Source: Apophysomyces variabilis (Eukaryota; Mucoromycota; Mucoromycetes; Mucorales; Mucoraceae). From it: a DNA stretch of 64,000 nucleotides. The position numbers and the translations under genes were made by a program. The stretch is from positions 3,302,160 through 3,366,159 of the forward strand of contig MZZL01000409.1 in assembly GCA_002749535.1 (NCBI GenBank), written 5' to 3'. Position 1 is the stretch's first letter. Every line of letters starts with the position of its first letter. Positions 31,241 to 47,381 of this stretch are shown piece after piece. Under the pieces are notes generated by a model that was given only the letters and a program-made list of their open reading frames with translations, was not told where the DNA came from and ran no database searches.

Positions 31241-34200
31241 GGATCGACAGGGATAACCCAAAAAGGAAACAGGACCACTAGCATTTAAATCCATGCGCCA
31301 TCATTAAGGAAATCTTCCCTTACCACTGGAAAGATTTGTATACAACAGAGTAAAAAAAATATCCTGGCCCCTTCAATTTTCTCGATATTGTATGAAAGAA
31401 TAAAAACGTTTGCTCGCGCATACACCTTATCATTTTGGAGGAGTATGGTAGGGAGAAGGATTGGATTTGCTTGTACTTTCCAAAGAGAATGAGGATCGAC
31501 CATGGTTTCTTATTATAACACCCTCTCCTTTTCTAAACAAAGACATCTAAGCAAGATACTGTACGCCTTCCTTCGTCTCCTTCAATAGACGGCAATCGAT
31601 CTAAGAAAAAACATCATTAGACACCATCTAGATCAGGACGGATATTGCAAAGATCCGGTACATGATCATCTAACAAATTTTGAGTTCTTCTGTCACCGGA
31701 ACTTCGATCTATAGGCCAGTGCAGAGGGAATGAACAGATTATGAAATAACTGGCCTTGTGCTACAGCAAGAACTCTCTCATGGTGATGAACACAGTTGTC
31801 AATTTAATATGCAGTCATTAAAAAGGAACGACGAGAGAGAATTGTTAAGCTTCAAAGTATTTAGGCTAACTTACTATCGCTGTACTCTTTTTGTCTACTA
31901 AACAACCCTCGGCAGTATCCGAACGTACTACATGCAAGCATAAAGCTTTCATTACGGTAGAAACGAAAAGCAAACATGCAACGATTTGATTAGCCCGAAT
32001 CGATGCAACGTTGTTTAACCCAAAGTTGACATTGAAAGCTTATGGAGAATTTGGTTGGATAGGGGTGGCACACGCTCATGTTAAATTACATTTCATCGGC
32101 CAGGGAAATGAGAAGGAAAAGCTGGGTAAAATACTTAAAGCAGATACGATGCGTGAAACTATTTGTGTTCTGAGAATTAATCCAGCGCAGTTCTTCCAAA
32201 ATCGTATCTCATCGGTGACTCCCCTCTGGGGCGCAAGACGATTGAGATTCATCGATCTTTGCTGCGCAAAACTTTACAGGGAAAGACTTTATTATCCGAC
32301 TGGCTCGCGTTGATCCGAACTGTTCCGTCCCTATACTTTGATTCACCCATATTTTTTACGGCTACCAAGAATAAAAAATCTTTGCGTCCATGGAAGGATC
32401 ATCTATGCGGAAAGTAGGCTTTGCTTAACATCGACTTTGCTCATTCACACAGCGTAGAGAATACATTCATGGCTAGTAGCTAAGATGTCTGGATCAGTGC
32501 CAGCTATTGCGAAATACAGTAACCAATGTTTCAAAAATCTATAAATTACCTGACTTACTACATCCAAGGAAAAAGAAACCTGATTGCAACGGGAGAATGA
32601 GGTCATCGCCCAGTAGGGCTACAGCCAATCTTGGCAATAAATTATTTAATCAAGTGATCAAATGGACTTCGAAATGGCAAGGATCGAGTCACTGAAGCAA
32701 TTAGCAAGCTTAATCTGGATATAGCTAGGTCCCATCATCACAGCGATATTGCTATGTTAGGCAAATGGTATTCGTTGGTGGATGGCAATTGCACTGAGTA
32801 AATGGACACGGACCCTAGCATGGCTTGTTTGATACACCATCAACAATCACTCTAAGCAGCCGGCCTTCTGTCTAAGAAAGGCATTGTATTGCTCGGAAAT
32901 GGAGTGATATTTAGCTAGCTGGCCTTTGTTGGGGGGCACGGTTTGAATCATTTATCATCCTCGCTCTGATACATACTATTATTATTATCACCAAGTTATT
33001 GCAGTAATAATGTAGTGAATGCCAAAAAAAAAGGGAGCAAAAAGTCATTGCGAGGACTACTTTTGTTGATCTGGAAAGTTCTTTTTTTTTTGTATTTCCG
33101 AGTAATCATGAAAATATCAGATGTTACCTCTAGCTATTCTGCCCCCCAAAACAACAAGGGCTATATTCGCAAGAGTTGATGCGAGATGAATATCCATCGT
33201 TGAGCAAACCCTGGTTGAAAACCTTTGCTTTTACGTTTTATGGGCTGCCTTGATAGAGGATAAACATCGCAGAACTTGCTCTAAAGGACGATCATACATA
33301 TGGCTTCCTGAACAGTACCATTTCTTCCTAATATAAGCAATCTAATATCTTTTTTTATCTACTTTCTCTTTCTGCACTTGGAAAGAATGCTTTGACAGGA
33401 CACCGGATAGCCGAAAGCAAACGAAAACGCAAGAGTCCGGCACGCCAAAACATCATCGGAGCTGGGCTATAAACACAAACAGTAATGATCCATCTTTTCT
33501 TTTTTTTTCTCCTTTTCTTGCGCACAGAGATGATCAAAAACCTGGACGGAAATAAACTAAAAAAGGCGATTTTGCTAAATAATAATACGTACTAAACCAT
33601 TCTTCATTTCTTGTCCTGTTCTATCCTAGTTCAATCATAACTGCTGCTAGGAACTAGATTATTACTAATTCTATATCGAATGTAATGACTTCTCTAAGTG
33701 CAGGATAAAGGCTTTTGTATTTATGTCTGACTTCTTCTGTCATGTCCATTTATTATCTTCACACACATCAACAAATAGGAGTTCGCCTATGCTGTGTTCA
33801 TCAGCATCCTTGCTTTCTATCAAACAATAACCTATTCACTACGTTTTGTGTGATATCTGTGAGATAGTGGACAGAACATGTTGTTACCATAGGGCTGCCT
33901 AATGGAGCTTACATTTTCTTGTCTTGGCGTAAGAACTTACTACGACGTATATGGCATCTGCTGCAGTAACCGCTTCAAATAATAATAATAAAAAAAGTGA
34001 TTGTCCCAATGACGGCTTATTGCTCTATTCAGTTAGCCCCAAATCGGCTAGGCCGATGTTCGTAGGTATCGGAAATTGGAATCATGATGCCGCAACCAAA
34101 GACATTGAATAGTCTTCAGGTGCCCACGCACACCTTCTTTCTTCAAGAGTTGCAAGCGAACGAAGAAGAAATCTTCTAATAGTCGGCGCCATGCCTGTGG

Positions 34201-35818
34201 AATAAGTGAACCATTTTTTCGATCATTTGAGTCTCGAAAAAAGTGTATGTACTACTTGCGGTAGTGGTCATAGTAATCCGTACGTTTTGTATTTATTTGC
34301 ATGTATACTGTGCATTAGAGCGTATTGTTGGTATCATATAGCTGAGTGGAAACCTAGCAAAGGAAATATGTTTTCCTGCAACTGACTTGACGTCTTGGAT
34401 TCAACCAAGCGGCACGGTAAAAGTAATTCCGTCTTGCCTTTTTACGTTTTCTTTCCTAGTTGGTTAGCATGGCCGCATCGGTAAAATTCGCAATTTTGGT
34501 CATAGCATGGTACCTAAGAAGAGAGAGACTCTTTGTTTTCTCTCTCTCTTTCTTTCTGTTTTTGTGTGTGTAAGTGTTTTTCTTTCCGGTTTGTATGTGA
34601 TGAAGATGTAGAAAGCACATCATTTTGCTGTTTCACACAATGCCAAGGTTCCCGGTAAATCCATATTGGCAATACATACCAAAAAGAATATTTCCACTCT
34701 ATTAATCCTATCAAACGATATTCATTCCTTTTGCCAATTTGTACATAATACGTTTAAAAATTGTTCTATTAGTTAAGTAACAGGAAGAATAGTAATGCTA
34801 ATAACATAACGGATGTCTTTTCTTTTTGCTTTGCTAATGGGGTTGGAAGAGCAATCGTACAAGTTTTTGCTTACTTCGTTCAGTTAGCAATTCTACATGT
34901 TTCTTTTTTCAGGTTCTGGCTGAGATGTCATTTATTTCCTTCGTTAAAGCTTGTCCTCGTGGTGCTGAAACACACACTGGTTCATGAAGGTGAGTATAGA
35001 AATAAACCTTAAAACGTCGCTCTCCGACTAATTCTTACTTAAATTAAAAAGTAAATCAAAACAAGGACGCAACTGAAATATACATCTACATCCTTATTGG
35101 TTCTTTCGATCTGCATTGACGGGTGCAATATTTCCCTTTTCCCTGTATGTCTTCTCTTTTTGAGAGAGACATGTCAAAAAAAGTTAAAACAGCGGAATGG
35201 GAGGGATCCCAAAAACTCCTTGACCATATTTGGTAGAAGTGGCGAAGGTTGCTATCTCACTCCGCCGCTGTCTTTATGGGCCACCTCCTATCCTACGTCA
35301 TCGTATCGTTTGTGTTGGCACAACTTACCGCATTCATACCTGTTTGTGGTAAAGAAGCTTTTGTTTGATCAAATGATACCCCATTACGGCTATAATCTTG
35401 TTAAAACAAGTCTGCGAATGACGAGCGAAATTGCGATTTTTAACGTACACAAAAATAAAGTAGGATTAGGTGTAACCATCAGCATGAACACTATCATGTC
35501 GGCTGGAGACATGTCTTTTCCTTTTATCATCTCCTCTGTATTAATTCGCTTTATGTTTTTAGCCAGAAAATGTCAAATAATGAAAAAGAAATGGACAACA
35601 AAATTAATTCGCATATGGATACAAGAAAAAAGAAAAATAAAAAGGAACGGGAGTGGGATAAAATCAACAACAGAAAAACCAAAATGAAGCAAAAAAAAAA
35701 AAGGGATGTTCATGATACATGGTATGGCTACTTGGTAGTAACTTGTTTTCTATGTAAAAAAAATGAGCTTGCATGGATGAATAAAGAGTAAAGAAAAAGA
35801 AAACGATATAAAATCCGT
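31241..35818. other. 4.6-kb gene-poor interval
   Basis: Only short, unbiased frames are present. The longest (35097-35687, +, about 196 codons from a non-ATG start; 32011-32313, +) show no recognised domain and no splice-consistent extension. Small AAT/TTA microsatellite-like runs occur near 32978-32992 and 33978-33990. It may be decayed mobile-element sequence, but I cannot identify a family. Confidence 0.4.
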
Positions 35819-38447
<2,629 letters not shown>

Positions 38448-41400
38448 ATATCAAATGGTTTCGTTTGATGGGAACAATCAAACGTGGTGTATGATGGTGA
38501 AAGATGCTTGCTGTTTTCGGAAGGGAGTAAATTTTCGCAACGTTTATATAACCTCATCGGAGTTATAGTAAGGTTTACCATATTAAGGCTAAGGTGTGTA
38601 ACCCAGATTGTTCACGCCGTTTGATGCGCCACCGGTGGGATATGCTCGAATTAAGGCAAAAGACTCATAACTTTATCTGGCTGCATATCCGCCATGATTC
38701 ACTTGTATTGGGATAACATTAAATGTTCTCTTATGTATACCTTTTTTGGTGTGAATTTCCCGAACATTCTAATCAAAAGGGGTTTACAAACACATGGAAG
38801 ATCAAGTAGTGTTGCCACCAATTTCCCTCATTAAGACGTGGCACTTTTTGCGTGATGAAACAAACCAATTCTTGTCGGCGTTTGGAGGACATCGCAAGAA
38901 GAGATACACAAGTTCAGCATGCAAACCAATCGTGACGTCGTATTTCTCTGCTAAGGAATAGACTATCATGTATTATACAGATTGGACATAAACTGTAAGA
39001 CTCATTCAGCGCAGTCAGTGCAACAATGAGTGCCACAAAGATTGGACGTTTTAAGCATTTGTTTCATTCCGCAAAGCGTACAACTCGCACAAAATCCACC
39101 TCTTTCTTAGTTATGTTTGAGTCGTATAACTTACAATGTTTGTGTTATCCAGATAGGTGAATCTGACGAACGTCATCTTCCAACAAGGAAACGGACAAAG
39201 CCGGCATGTGATATTCGCCGTGTTCCGGATTGGAGTTGATGGATTTACTGTTGCGCAGGACTATCATGAGCTGTGAAATGTTTGTAAAAAACCTTAATCA
39301 TTTATGGTTGACACGTGAGCAGTAGAAAATCCTGTGTTGTTTCATTCGCACTGACTTTATCAGATTTACGGTAAATGTAGGGCAACAACTTAATCTTATT
39401 GGCTTTTGCACATTTACACCATTCATTAACACAAGCGAAATTAATCACTGTACATTAATCGTACTATAGTATTAGTAGGATTTATGCAAACCTTGTCTTC
39501 TGTGTGCAGTGTCATCACTTACAGCACAGCTATCGCTTTGGTTTCAGTGACCCCAGCTATCCTAAATGGAAATTTTTTTTCATTCTTTGGCTCAGTCCGT
39601 CACAAATATTTTCTGTATGTACTTGAACTGATTGTATATTGGATGGCCCGCGCTCCATGTTTATATGGTAGCCTACAAAGCCTTTAATGGAATGATCTTG
39701 GCTGAGTGGATTAGCTCCCTGTGTCCGTTCGGCAGGTGAATGGATATTACCCAGTAGTATGTGCAGTTGTTACTCATCCTTACATCTTTATAATCCTCAT
39801 CAGGTGCTCCTTCCTCCGCGTCCTTTGTAGTGCGTTATCCAACGAAAGGTTCTGTAGTTCTTCGCCGAACTACTTTCTTTACCGGAACCAGCGGTACAAA
39901 ACTGCAGGTTCCGGCTCTTGCCGTTAGGAAGGAATGCCTCTTCCGGGGTAAGCAAATATAACTGTATGTATTGAGTCAGAAATGTACCATGAGTCCATTG
40001 GGATCTAATCTGCGCAGTCAAAGATATTTGCCGCAGATCTTGATTTACTAATAAGGCATCATTATCATATTTTTAGCACAGACTTGGTTCATGAAAGCAA
40101 TAATTTGTAAGAGTAGCGTGAAAGCTCGTTGAGTTTAACCTCATAATTAAATATTCCCATCTCTGTGCTCAGCACAATTTACAAATCTGCATGAACCTTT
40201 TTTTTGTTTACTTTCTGAGTACTAATATGATGAAATCTAATTAGGTGATACAAACGTATGATGCAGGCTAGTGAGCAGCGAATCCCGGGCAAAGAGGGGT
40301 ATTCTAACCTGGATTTTCCACCGACGATGCGGTCTGTTTACTGGCACATGTTTCCACACTTTTAAAATGAAGAGAAATAGTGCGACGGCTCTTATAGCCC
40401 ATTCTAGAGATGGCTTCTTTTATTCTAGAATCCCGGATTAGGCTATTTCTGACGCCCGAAGCAACCTTAACCCATAACCCCAATTGTGTGGCATGTGTGT
40501 TTCCTACCCGATTTGTTCCTATCAAGGTATATTTTGAGGAACTTCTTCCCTATCCGCTGTTGTAACATGGAAAGTGGCTCCTTTCTTTGGGAAGAGGAAT
40601 AGCTTAGCCACAAATGGTTGATCAATGTGCCTTGTCCTACCGTTTGACATACAGGAACATAACTAGCCGGGTCTAATTTCTATCTTTTTTGGCTTCTTCA
40701 TCTAAACATATGGTTTACTTTTTCCTGTCCTTATGACAACCTAGACTTACTACAGACTCTACAACACATAAGTCATGGTCTTTTTCATCAGTGTTTTCCT
40801 AAGCTTAATGAGGTGACCAATCATATTCTTCTGCTTGCTTTTTGAATCATCCGTGCGATCTTGGCCAAATAATAGAGCTTCGTCGTTTGTAGCTGTGGCT
40901 CGTTTATTCTAAGTTGCTTGTGGTTCTCACCACCCAAAAGTAAGCTAGCAGCGGAAGAGTGGCAATGTGTTTTTCCGTAGCTAGTTCCGTTTTAGCAATA
41001 TCGGCGAAGGAGCCGAAACGACCGATCGGATATAGAGCCATTGTGTGCAATTTTTATGTACAATAGCTCTTTGCGCCAGTTCTTTTCTTCCTGGTTTAAG
41101 CCTAATACAGATTGTAAACAAGCAAAGTATGACACCCGGATCAACATTCATCCACAGCCGTCGTTAAAAGAGAGCTTGCCACGTCAGACAGCTTAAAAAT
41201 ATGAACGTCTCTTTAATGCAGATACCCGTGAAATGCTGTGGCCAATCTATGCAATTTGTTCACTCTATAGCAAGAATCTAAACATCCACCGGTTAAAAGA
41301 CAACTTGCTATCTCATGCAACAAACTTTTACACCTCACACTGACCATGCAGACCTTCCCATTTCGGCGATTTGAGTTACACAGTCCGGACGATGTGGAAT

Positions 41401-43541
41401 CAAGATAGCGATCTTGGTAACGAGAGCTTTTCAATAGAACAAGCGTGGAATACGAGTGTTTCCAACATGTCGATCCTGGATCGATCTTAGAGAGACAACG
41501 ACGAAGGAAAACCTCTGGAAATTTATGATAAAATGACGAAAACGAGGATTTTTGCAATAGAAAGAGAGGAAAATTGTAAGGCCGGATACGTAAGCTGGGA
41601 ATAGAAATGAAGGTTCTTTCAAGCTAACTTTCACCCGTCAAGGTTGGTGTGTTGGGTGACAAAGATGCACTGACCTCCTTAGTAATCCACCAGAAGTGCC
41701 CAATAAGAAATTTTGGTTTGTTTCTGATAATAAAATTCAGACTAAGGTTGGTAAACTTACCACTCAGTCAAACGGTCATAGCGTAAGTGTTTGAAGATTG
41801 TGGCAAAACCACTTTTCTAAGTTCTTGTGGACAATTCTGTTTGTTGAATATGCCAGTTTGTGTTCGAATGTTTCGCCAAAAACAGCGCATAATTAAAAAT
41901 GCATAGATGTAACATGTGGGGGAAAATAGCAAGTCTGGTCAAGGAGCTGTCATGGCTTTAAGTTCGTTTCCAGATGCTTGGACACCAGGCAGCTTGTTGG
42001 TAAATGGGCGTATAATTAAAGAAATTTATATAATTGACGGCTGTTCCATTCTTCTGCTTCCCAAAGTTGAAAATATATCTTGATTGTCTAGATGCAATTT
42101 TCATTCGATGGAAAAGTAATAAGCCAGAAGCTCAGATACCGGAACCTACTATAAATTCTCGCATTAATTCCCAATAGAATATCTTTTTACTTATTGAAGG
42201 GTAGTCTACCGGAAGCCGGATAGTAACCCATTGAAAATCGATGCCACGTTATAGGAAAGCATACTATAAGCGGCAGTCAGCTATCTAAACAGTGTAGAAC
42301 ATTTAAGTTGCCATTCTTTGCGAAGGTCCGCAAAAAGGGCAATGTTCGGAGAGTTAGCGTCCGCTTGCGAAGAGCATGCCAGGACGCTTTTAGGATGTAG
42401 CTTCATTAAACAAGGACACACAGGCTGCCAAGTGTTCCTCACGATAAAAAATATACGGGTATCCTCTGACACATCCAACGATCTATATTTGCCATTGTGA
42501 ACGGGTCCTTTGCTTTGTTTTCGTTAGCTACTGCCATTTTACTTTTAGGTACCTTTTTTCCGGCATTACAATTATAAATTTAGTCCAGAGGCTATTTCAG
42601 GAGGAATGTAAATTAGGTGTCAATAAGCGAAAGAGGAAGTTGGGTCTAGGCTGTCCACTAGCGGAGACAAATGCGGGCTGAAGCATAGCTTGAACAGACC
42701 ATGTATCGCTCGCGAACGTCAAAATCCTTAAGGAAGTAGCAAAGACAATGATAGTCAACAAGGAATGGTGCAATTGTAGGTAATGCATTGATAGTCGAGG
42801 TAACCAGTAGGATTATATATCAAATAAGGTATGTGTTAGCAAATTCTTTCCGCAGACTAAAGATGATAAACGTTGTTTCCTTTCGAACCCGGACAAAACC
42901 ACTCGTCGCCGCGCTCTCCTTCCATTAGGTCGAAAAATTCAAACATGGGCACCGCCCATGGTTTTTGGTGAATGAGAGGGAAAGGAATGATAAGCTAAAT
43001 AGATAGATAGAACCACGCAGATTTACCAAGATGTCGAAAAAGAACGACTGCGGTATGGAAGTGCCGAGATGGATAATGGCTATATCAACACTTGTAATGA
43101 GGATACCAGATTATCAGGATTCAGCAGAAAGTCGTTGCTAGAATCAAATGCAAACAAAGCATCCTAACGAGAGATAGGAAGGGGTCTCATAGTTAAGTCT
43201 CTAAGCAGTGCCTGTTGGGTTAGGCTGAGAGGACAAGAGCTATTTTTGGAGAAGTTGTTAAACACAGTCTATTTTTAATATGACCTGTAACTTAACTATT
43301 TTTAATTTTTGATGTGGAGTTTCTTTTTGAAGGAGGAAGTAAAGTACAAAAAATAAAAACAAAAGCGAAAGGAGAGTGAAAAAAGGTATATTTCACAACT
43401 TTTTTTTATTTCCTTCTCACTCTCTCTATCCTTCCTTTATTACTCTTTCTCAACGAAAAGCCCATTCCTCTCCTTCTTTATCTCTCTCTCTTTCTTTTCC
43501 ATTCACCTCTTGTACGGATTCACTAATTCATATTATTCATC
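38448..43541. other. 5.1-kb gene-poor interval
   Basis: No supported gene. Frames are under 115 codons, unbiased and without domains. A tRNA A-box-like string near 39693 lacks the rest of a tRNA. The last 150 bases (43390-43541) are pyrimidine-rich and form the leader of the next gene. The interval may be degraded repeat DNA, but no terminal repeats were recognised. Confidence 0.4.
38542..38550 (-). promoter_or_regulatory. TATA-like element of the zinc-finger gene
   Basis: Minus-strand TATATAAAC, 95-103 nt upstream of the 38447 start codon. Confidence 0.45.
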
Positions 43542-44033
43542 ATGAAAGATGATCCGCCTCTGAAACGTAAACGAACCTCGTGTTATTTATCAACTCCAAA
43601 AAAAACCAAGGCAACCAAGAAAGTGCGCTTCGATACAGACAACAATATCATTATCTACACTTATTCATCCGCAGAATATGATCGAGGTGCTTCCCCAGTG
43701 CTTTACAAACTTAATCCGTCCATTCCTCTCAAACCCAAACTTTCACTCGATATCCCTACCTTACCTCCTTCCTCGCCGTGCGACTCGGAGGATGACGGCA
43801 GTAGCAACAGTAGCAGCCCAAGTACTCCCGCCGCTGATCGACTTCCGCCTTTTTCTCCAAAAAAACAACGCCCTAAACTTTCCGTCGATACAAGTATATG
43901 TACTGGTCCATTATTCTTTACTAGTCTGTCTACGAACCATGTCAGGCACACGGTTCGGTCTAATTGGGAAGACGATGATGATACAAACAGTTACCTAGTA
44001 CCCATGTCTGCATCCGTTCTTTCTCTGACATAA
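43542..44033 (+). CDS. Small protein with KVRF motif
   Basis: Single exon, 163 aa. The conserved-looking core is KKVRFDTDNNIIIYTYSSAEYDRG near residues 26-50. KVRF fits the RVxF docking motif for protein phosphatase 1, and a YS(S/A)xEYDR string after it recurs in fungal proteins of unknown function (from memory, moderate confidence). The rest is Ser/Pro-rich with SPS/SPKK sites, an acidic patch and no folded domain. A regulatory or PP1-binding role is an inference. A strong CT tract precedes the ATG. Confidence 0.7.
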   Translation: MKDDPPLKRKRTSCYLSTPKKTKATKKVRFDTDNNIIIYTYSSAEYDRGASPVLYKLNPSIPLKPKLSLDIPTLPPSSPCDSEDDGSSNSSSPSTPAADRLPPFSPKKQRPKLSVDTSICTGPLFFTSLSTNHVRHTVRSNWEDDDDTNSYLVPMSASVLSLT

Positions 44034-44971
44034 CTTTCTCTACTTTATCATTGCGCAACCACTTTTTCCTCTTTTTCTCTTAATTTGCATTTTTGTTTTT
44101 GTACATTTGTTCCCCCTATTTTTTTTTAAAAAAAAAGAACGGCGAAGAAAAAAAAACACTATAATGACCTCGTAATTTACTGCGATCATTATTGGCTGGC
44201 TGTCCTAACAAGGGTCAATCCCAGCTACCATTCACAGGCTGGAGGATTAGAGAGGAATACAGCGACATGTTCCTGGTCTAGAAAATCGTATGGGATTTAA
44301 AGCATTGTAACTTATCCCATGAGAGTGAAAAAGAACCTACACATGGAAATATCCATTGCTGCAAAGGACTGTATCACTTCCCTAGAAAAAATTGTTGGTT
44401 TGTCTTTCTATTTCACCCGCCTAGTGAAAGTGAGAGATATCCGAGCCATGCTTCATTTTTTCTTGTGTCTTCTTTTTTTTCTGCAGGGATACAAGTTGAC
44501 CAATCTTTGTTGTCTTGCTCACGGATTGATTGTAACTAAAAGAATTAAGCTTTTCCGTAAAGTAGAAGCATGGAGGTTTAGCAGTGAGGGATTCCGGATC
44601 AAACTAATTGTCTGTCGTTCCTTGTCGAGCGAGTACGGATATACTTTATTTAAAGCCATTGTAATATGACGCCATGACACAGCCAGGGCATAAAAGGTCT
44701 GTTCGTCAACACGGGGCTGTGGTGACACAGATAGACAAAGACTTGAGCCTCTCTTTCTATTTTGGCTGCTCGGAAAAAGGATACAAGCCGAGTTATGCTC
44801 GCTCAGAAAAGCAGTACCTGACTTCAACGCAAACTGTTCGTTCCTTTTTTTTCTCTCTCTCTCTTCTTCTCTATCTTGCAGCCTTCCTTCCAACTTTCTC
44901 TCTTTTATTTCTTTCTTTTGCTTCTATTTTACTTTTTACAGAACCATTTTCGACCTTTGCCTTATACCTTC
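44034..44971. other. Intergenic region upstream of NAD kinase
   Basis: AT-rich 3' region of the KVRF gene with A/T homopolymer runs near 44120-44160, then a CT-rich leader at 44845-44970 ending at the NAD kinase start. The 117-codon frame at 44319-44669 has no recognisable domain and was not called. Confidence 0.45.
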
Positions 44972-47277
44972 ATGACATTCGATCGACAAGAGCAACAAGC
45001 ATCACCTCGACCTGAACGCATTTTAACCAACTTCGATATGATGACTAAAGAAACCGCTATCACCAATGGTGACCATGACTGTCTAGAAACTTCACCATCA
45101 CAGAGCACGAAGCATAGAGAAGCACCTACTGTTGCAAGTGATGCCTCGCGATTATCGGTTTCCGCTGAAGCCGTTCGTGAAGTATCAAAAAAGATTGGTA
45201 AGCAACAAATCCTTACAAAGAGCACAAGAACGTATATATCCTAACGTCGCGTCTAATTTAGGCAAGACGCGGATAAAGTGGGAGAATCCAAGATCTGTCA
45301 TGATTATTACCAAACCTGGAGATCTATCGCTCATTCGGATGACTAGAGAGTTAGCCCTATGGTTCATCGAAACGCCTCGATATGGTCAACCAAGTGGTAT
45401 CACAGTGTAAGACTTCAATACATTTTTCTTAGTACTCGCAAGGTTGGGAAGTTACGACTGATGTCATGAGGATTAGGTATGTTGATGCAAAGATTAAACG
45501 ATCAAGGCTGTTTGGTTACAATAAAATGCTGCAACATCATCCGATGTGTGAGGATAAACTACGTTTCTGGACACCAGAATTAGTAGTGGCCGAGCCCAAC
45601 GTATTCGATTTCATTGTTACGGTAAGATCAAATGGACCTTGACACATGACCGGATAAACTCACTCATCTTGTTTTCTTTTCCCTTCACTAGCTTGGAGGT
45701 GATGGCACAGTGCGTGATGAATATTGAATATAGCTTTTGCCACCGTATATTGATGATTTCTTGTCACTTTTGGTTAGGTTCTTTTTGCATCCTGGCTTTT
45801 TCAGGGCTATACCCCTCCAGTGATTCCGTTTCAAATGGGATCACTTGGATTTTTAACACCATTCTCGTTTGAGAATTATGATCGGTATCTGACCAATGCA
45901 ATGGAAAACGGTGTTAGGATCAACCTTCGAGGGCGACTGACTTGTACCGTTTATCGTCGCGTTCCCAATCCTGATTCTAAGCGTGCGGTGAAGCTTAGAA
46001 ATATTAGGCGAGACCCTCGAACAGGAAAGATTACGGTTGGGGATTGGTGTACCTCACCTAAGGAAAAGAAACACTTGAAGAAGTTTGGTGAAGTGGATGG
46101 AGAAGACTATGACGAAGACGATGAGGGTTGTAGGGCACATCATCCTGTTGCGGAGGGAGAGGAAGGCGAGTGTCTGACAGATTACCGACAAATCCCGTTT
46201 TTTACAACCGTGCCAAAAGAGCGCTATCACGTTATCAATGATCTTGTGGTCGATCGTGGACCAAGCCCGTATATGAGTCTACTAGAGCTTTTCGGTGATG
46301 ACAAGCATTTGACAACTGTTCAAGCAGACGGCTTGGCGATAGCGTCACCTACCGGTAGTACAGCCTACTCTGTAAGTTTGTTCTTCTTTCTTGCATACAG
46401 GATGATCTGAAATTCGCATATCGCGTATTTGTTTATTCAGCTCTCAGCTGGAGGTCCTCTCACGCATCCGGAAATTCGTGCACTCTTGATTACTCCAATA
46501 TGTCCTCATACTCTCTCATTCCGCCCTACCTTGGTTCCTGACTCGATGGAACTACGCATTTGCGTTCCTTACAATTCCAGAAATACTGCATGGGCGAGCT
46601 TTGATGGACGTGGTCGTGTCGAACTGAAGCGTATGTTTGAAACCAACTTATTTGCTGCGCAAAAGAAAAAATAAGCTTAATTTGTGTATTAGAGGGGGAC
46701 CATATCAAGATCACTGCATCCAAGTATCCATTTCCTACTGTACGTAAGACAATGAGAAAGAAATGGTCATGCTTACAGACACACATGTATATGCGTATAT
46801 TTTTATCAGGTTTGCAAAGAAGATCAAGCAACGGATTGGTTCAACTCGTTATCTAAATGTCTACATTGGAACAAAAGGGAACGACAAAAGTCATTCGCCG
46901 TTGTGGAATCACACCGCGGTAAAACCAGCCAGACAACTAGTGCGGCGAGCACACCTCCTCGTACAAATCTATCACGACCGCCCTCTTCTACTCAGCTTTC
47001 GCGCATGGGAGGAAATTCAAGAAAGTCGTCTTCTGAAACTAGCCATGAAGAGGTCTTTGCGATGATCATTGATGATGACGACGGTCGCTCGCAAGCTGGT
47101 CGTCTTAGAGGCCTTAGTATATCCGGTTCTTCATTAGAAGAGGAAGAAAGTGTTGAGGAAAGCGAAGAAGACGACAATGCAGAGGAAGAAGACGGTTTCA
47201 ACGGTTGGACAGATGAAGAAATTCTGAGAGCACGTTCTAACAGGGCCAGAGACATTGAACGATCATCAAGGTTCTAA
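44972..47277 (+). CDS. NAD kinase
   Basis: Model: join(44972..45197, 45262..45406, 45477..45621, 45692..45709, 45778..46371, 46441..46630, 46693..46739, 46810..47277), 610 aa, with phase kept at all seven introns. Phosphorylates NAD(H) to NADP(H). The catalytic LGGDGT motif (residues about 173-178) is encoded alone on an 18-nt exon. It is followed by [34 protein letters not shown], and the signature [27 protein letters not shown], which is itself split by an intron. The C-terminus after NKRERQKSF is acidic and Ser-rich, probably disordered. Length and layout resemble the Utr1/Pos5/Yef1 group; no obvious mitochondrial presequence, so a cytosolic enzyme is likely (inference). Confidence 0.95.
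45692..45709 (+). other. 18-nt microexon carrying the NAD kinase GGDGT motif
   Basis: Flanked by ttcactag and gtgcgt. The six codons CTT GGA GGT GAT GGC ACA supply the nucleotide-binding motif and keep phase 0 with the exons on both sides. Confidence 0.85.
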
Positions 47278-47381
47278 CGGGATCGATGATGTTTTTTTGA
47301 GACGCAGGAAACGAAAACGAAACGAAATATGCATCTAATTATTTTTTTGAGACAATATTTTTGTACACTTAAAAGAAACAT

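Noticed and set aside
32011..32313. Possible 100-codon gene
   Set aside because: Unbiased composition and no recognisable similarity; treated as chance open frame.
35097..35687. Possible 196-codon gene
   Set aside because: No ATG at the start, poor codon character, no domain and no splice support.
39690..39720. tRNA gene suggested by TGGCTGAGTGGATTA (A-box-like)
   Set aside because: No B-box GGTTCGANTCC at the right distance and no acceptor-stem pairing.
42885..42900. tRNA B-box-like GGGTTCGAAAG on the minus strand
   Set aside because: Lacks the invariant C of the B box and has no A box upstream.
44319..44669. Upstream gene or extra 5' exon of NAD kinase
   Set aside because: No domain and no splice-consistent link to the NAD kinase frame.
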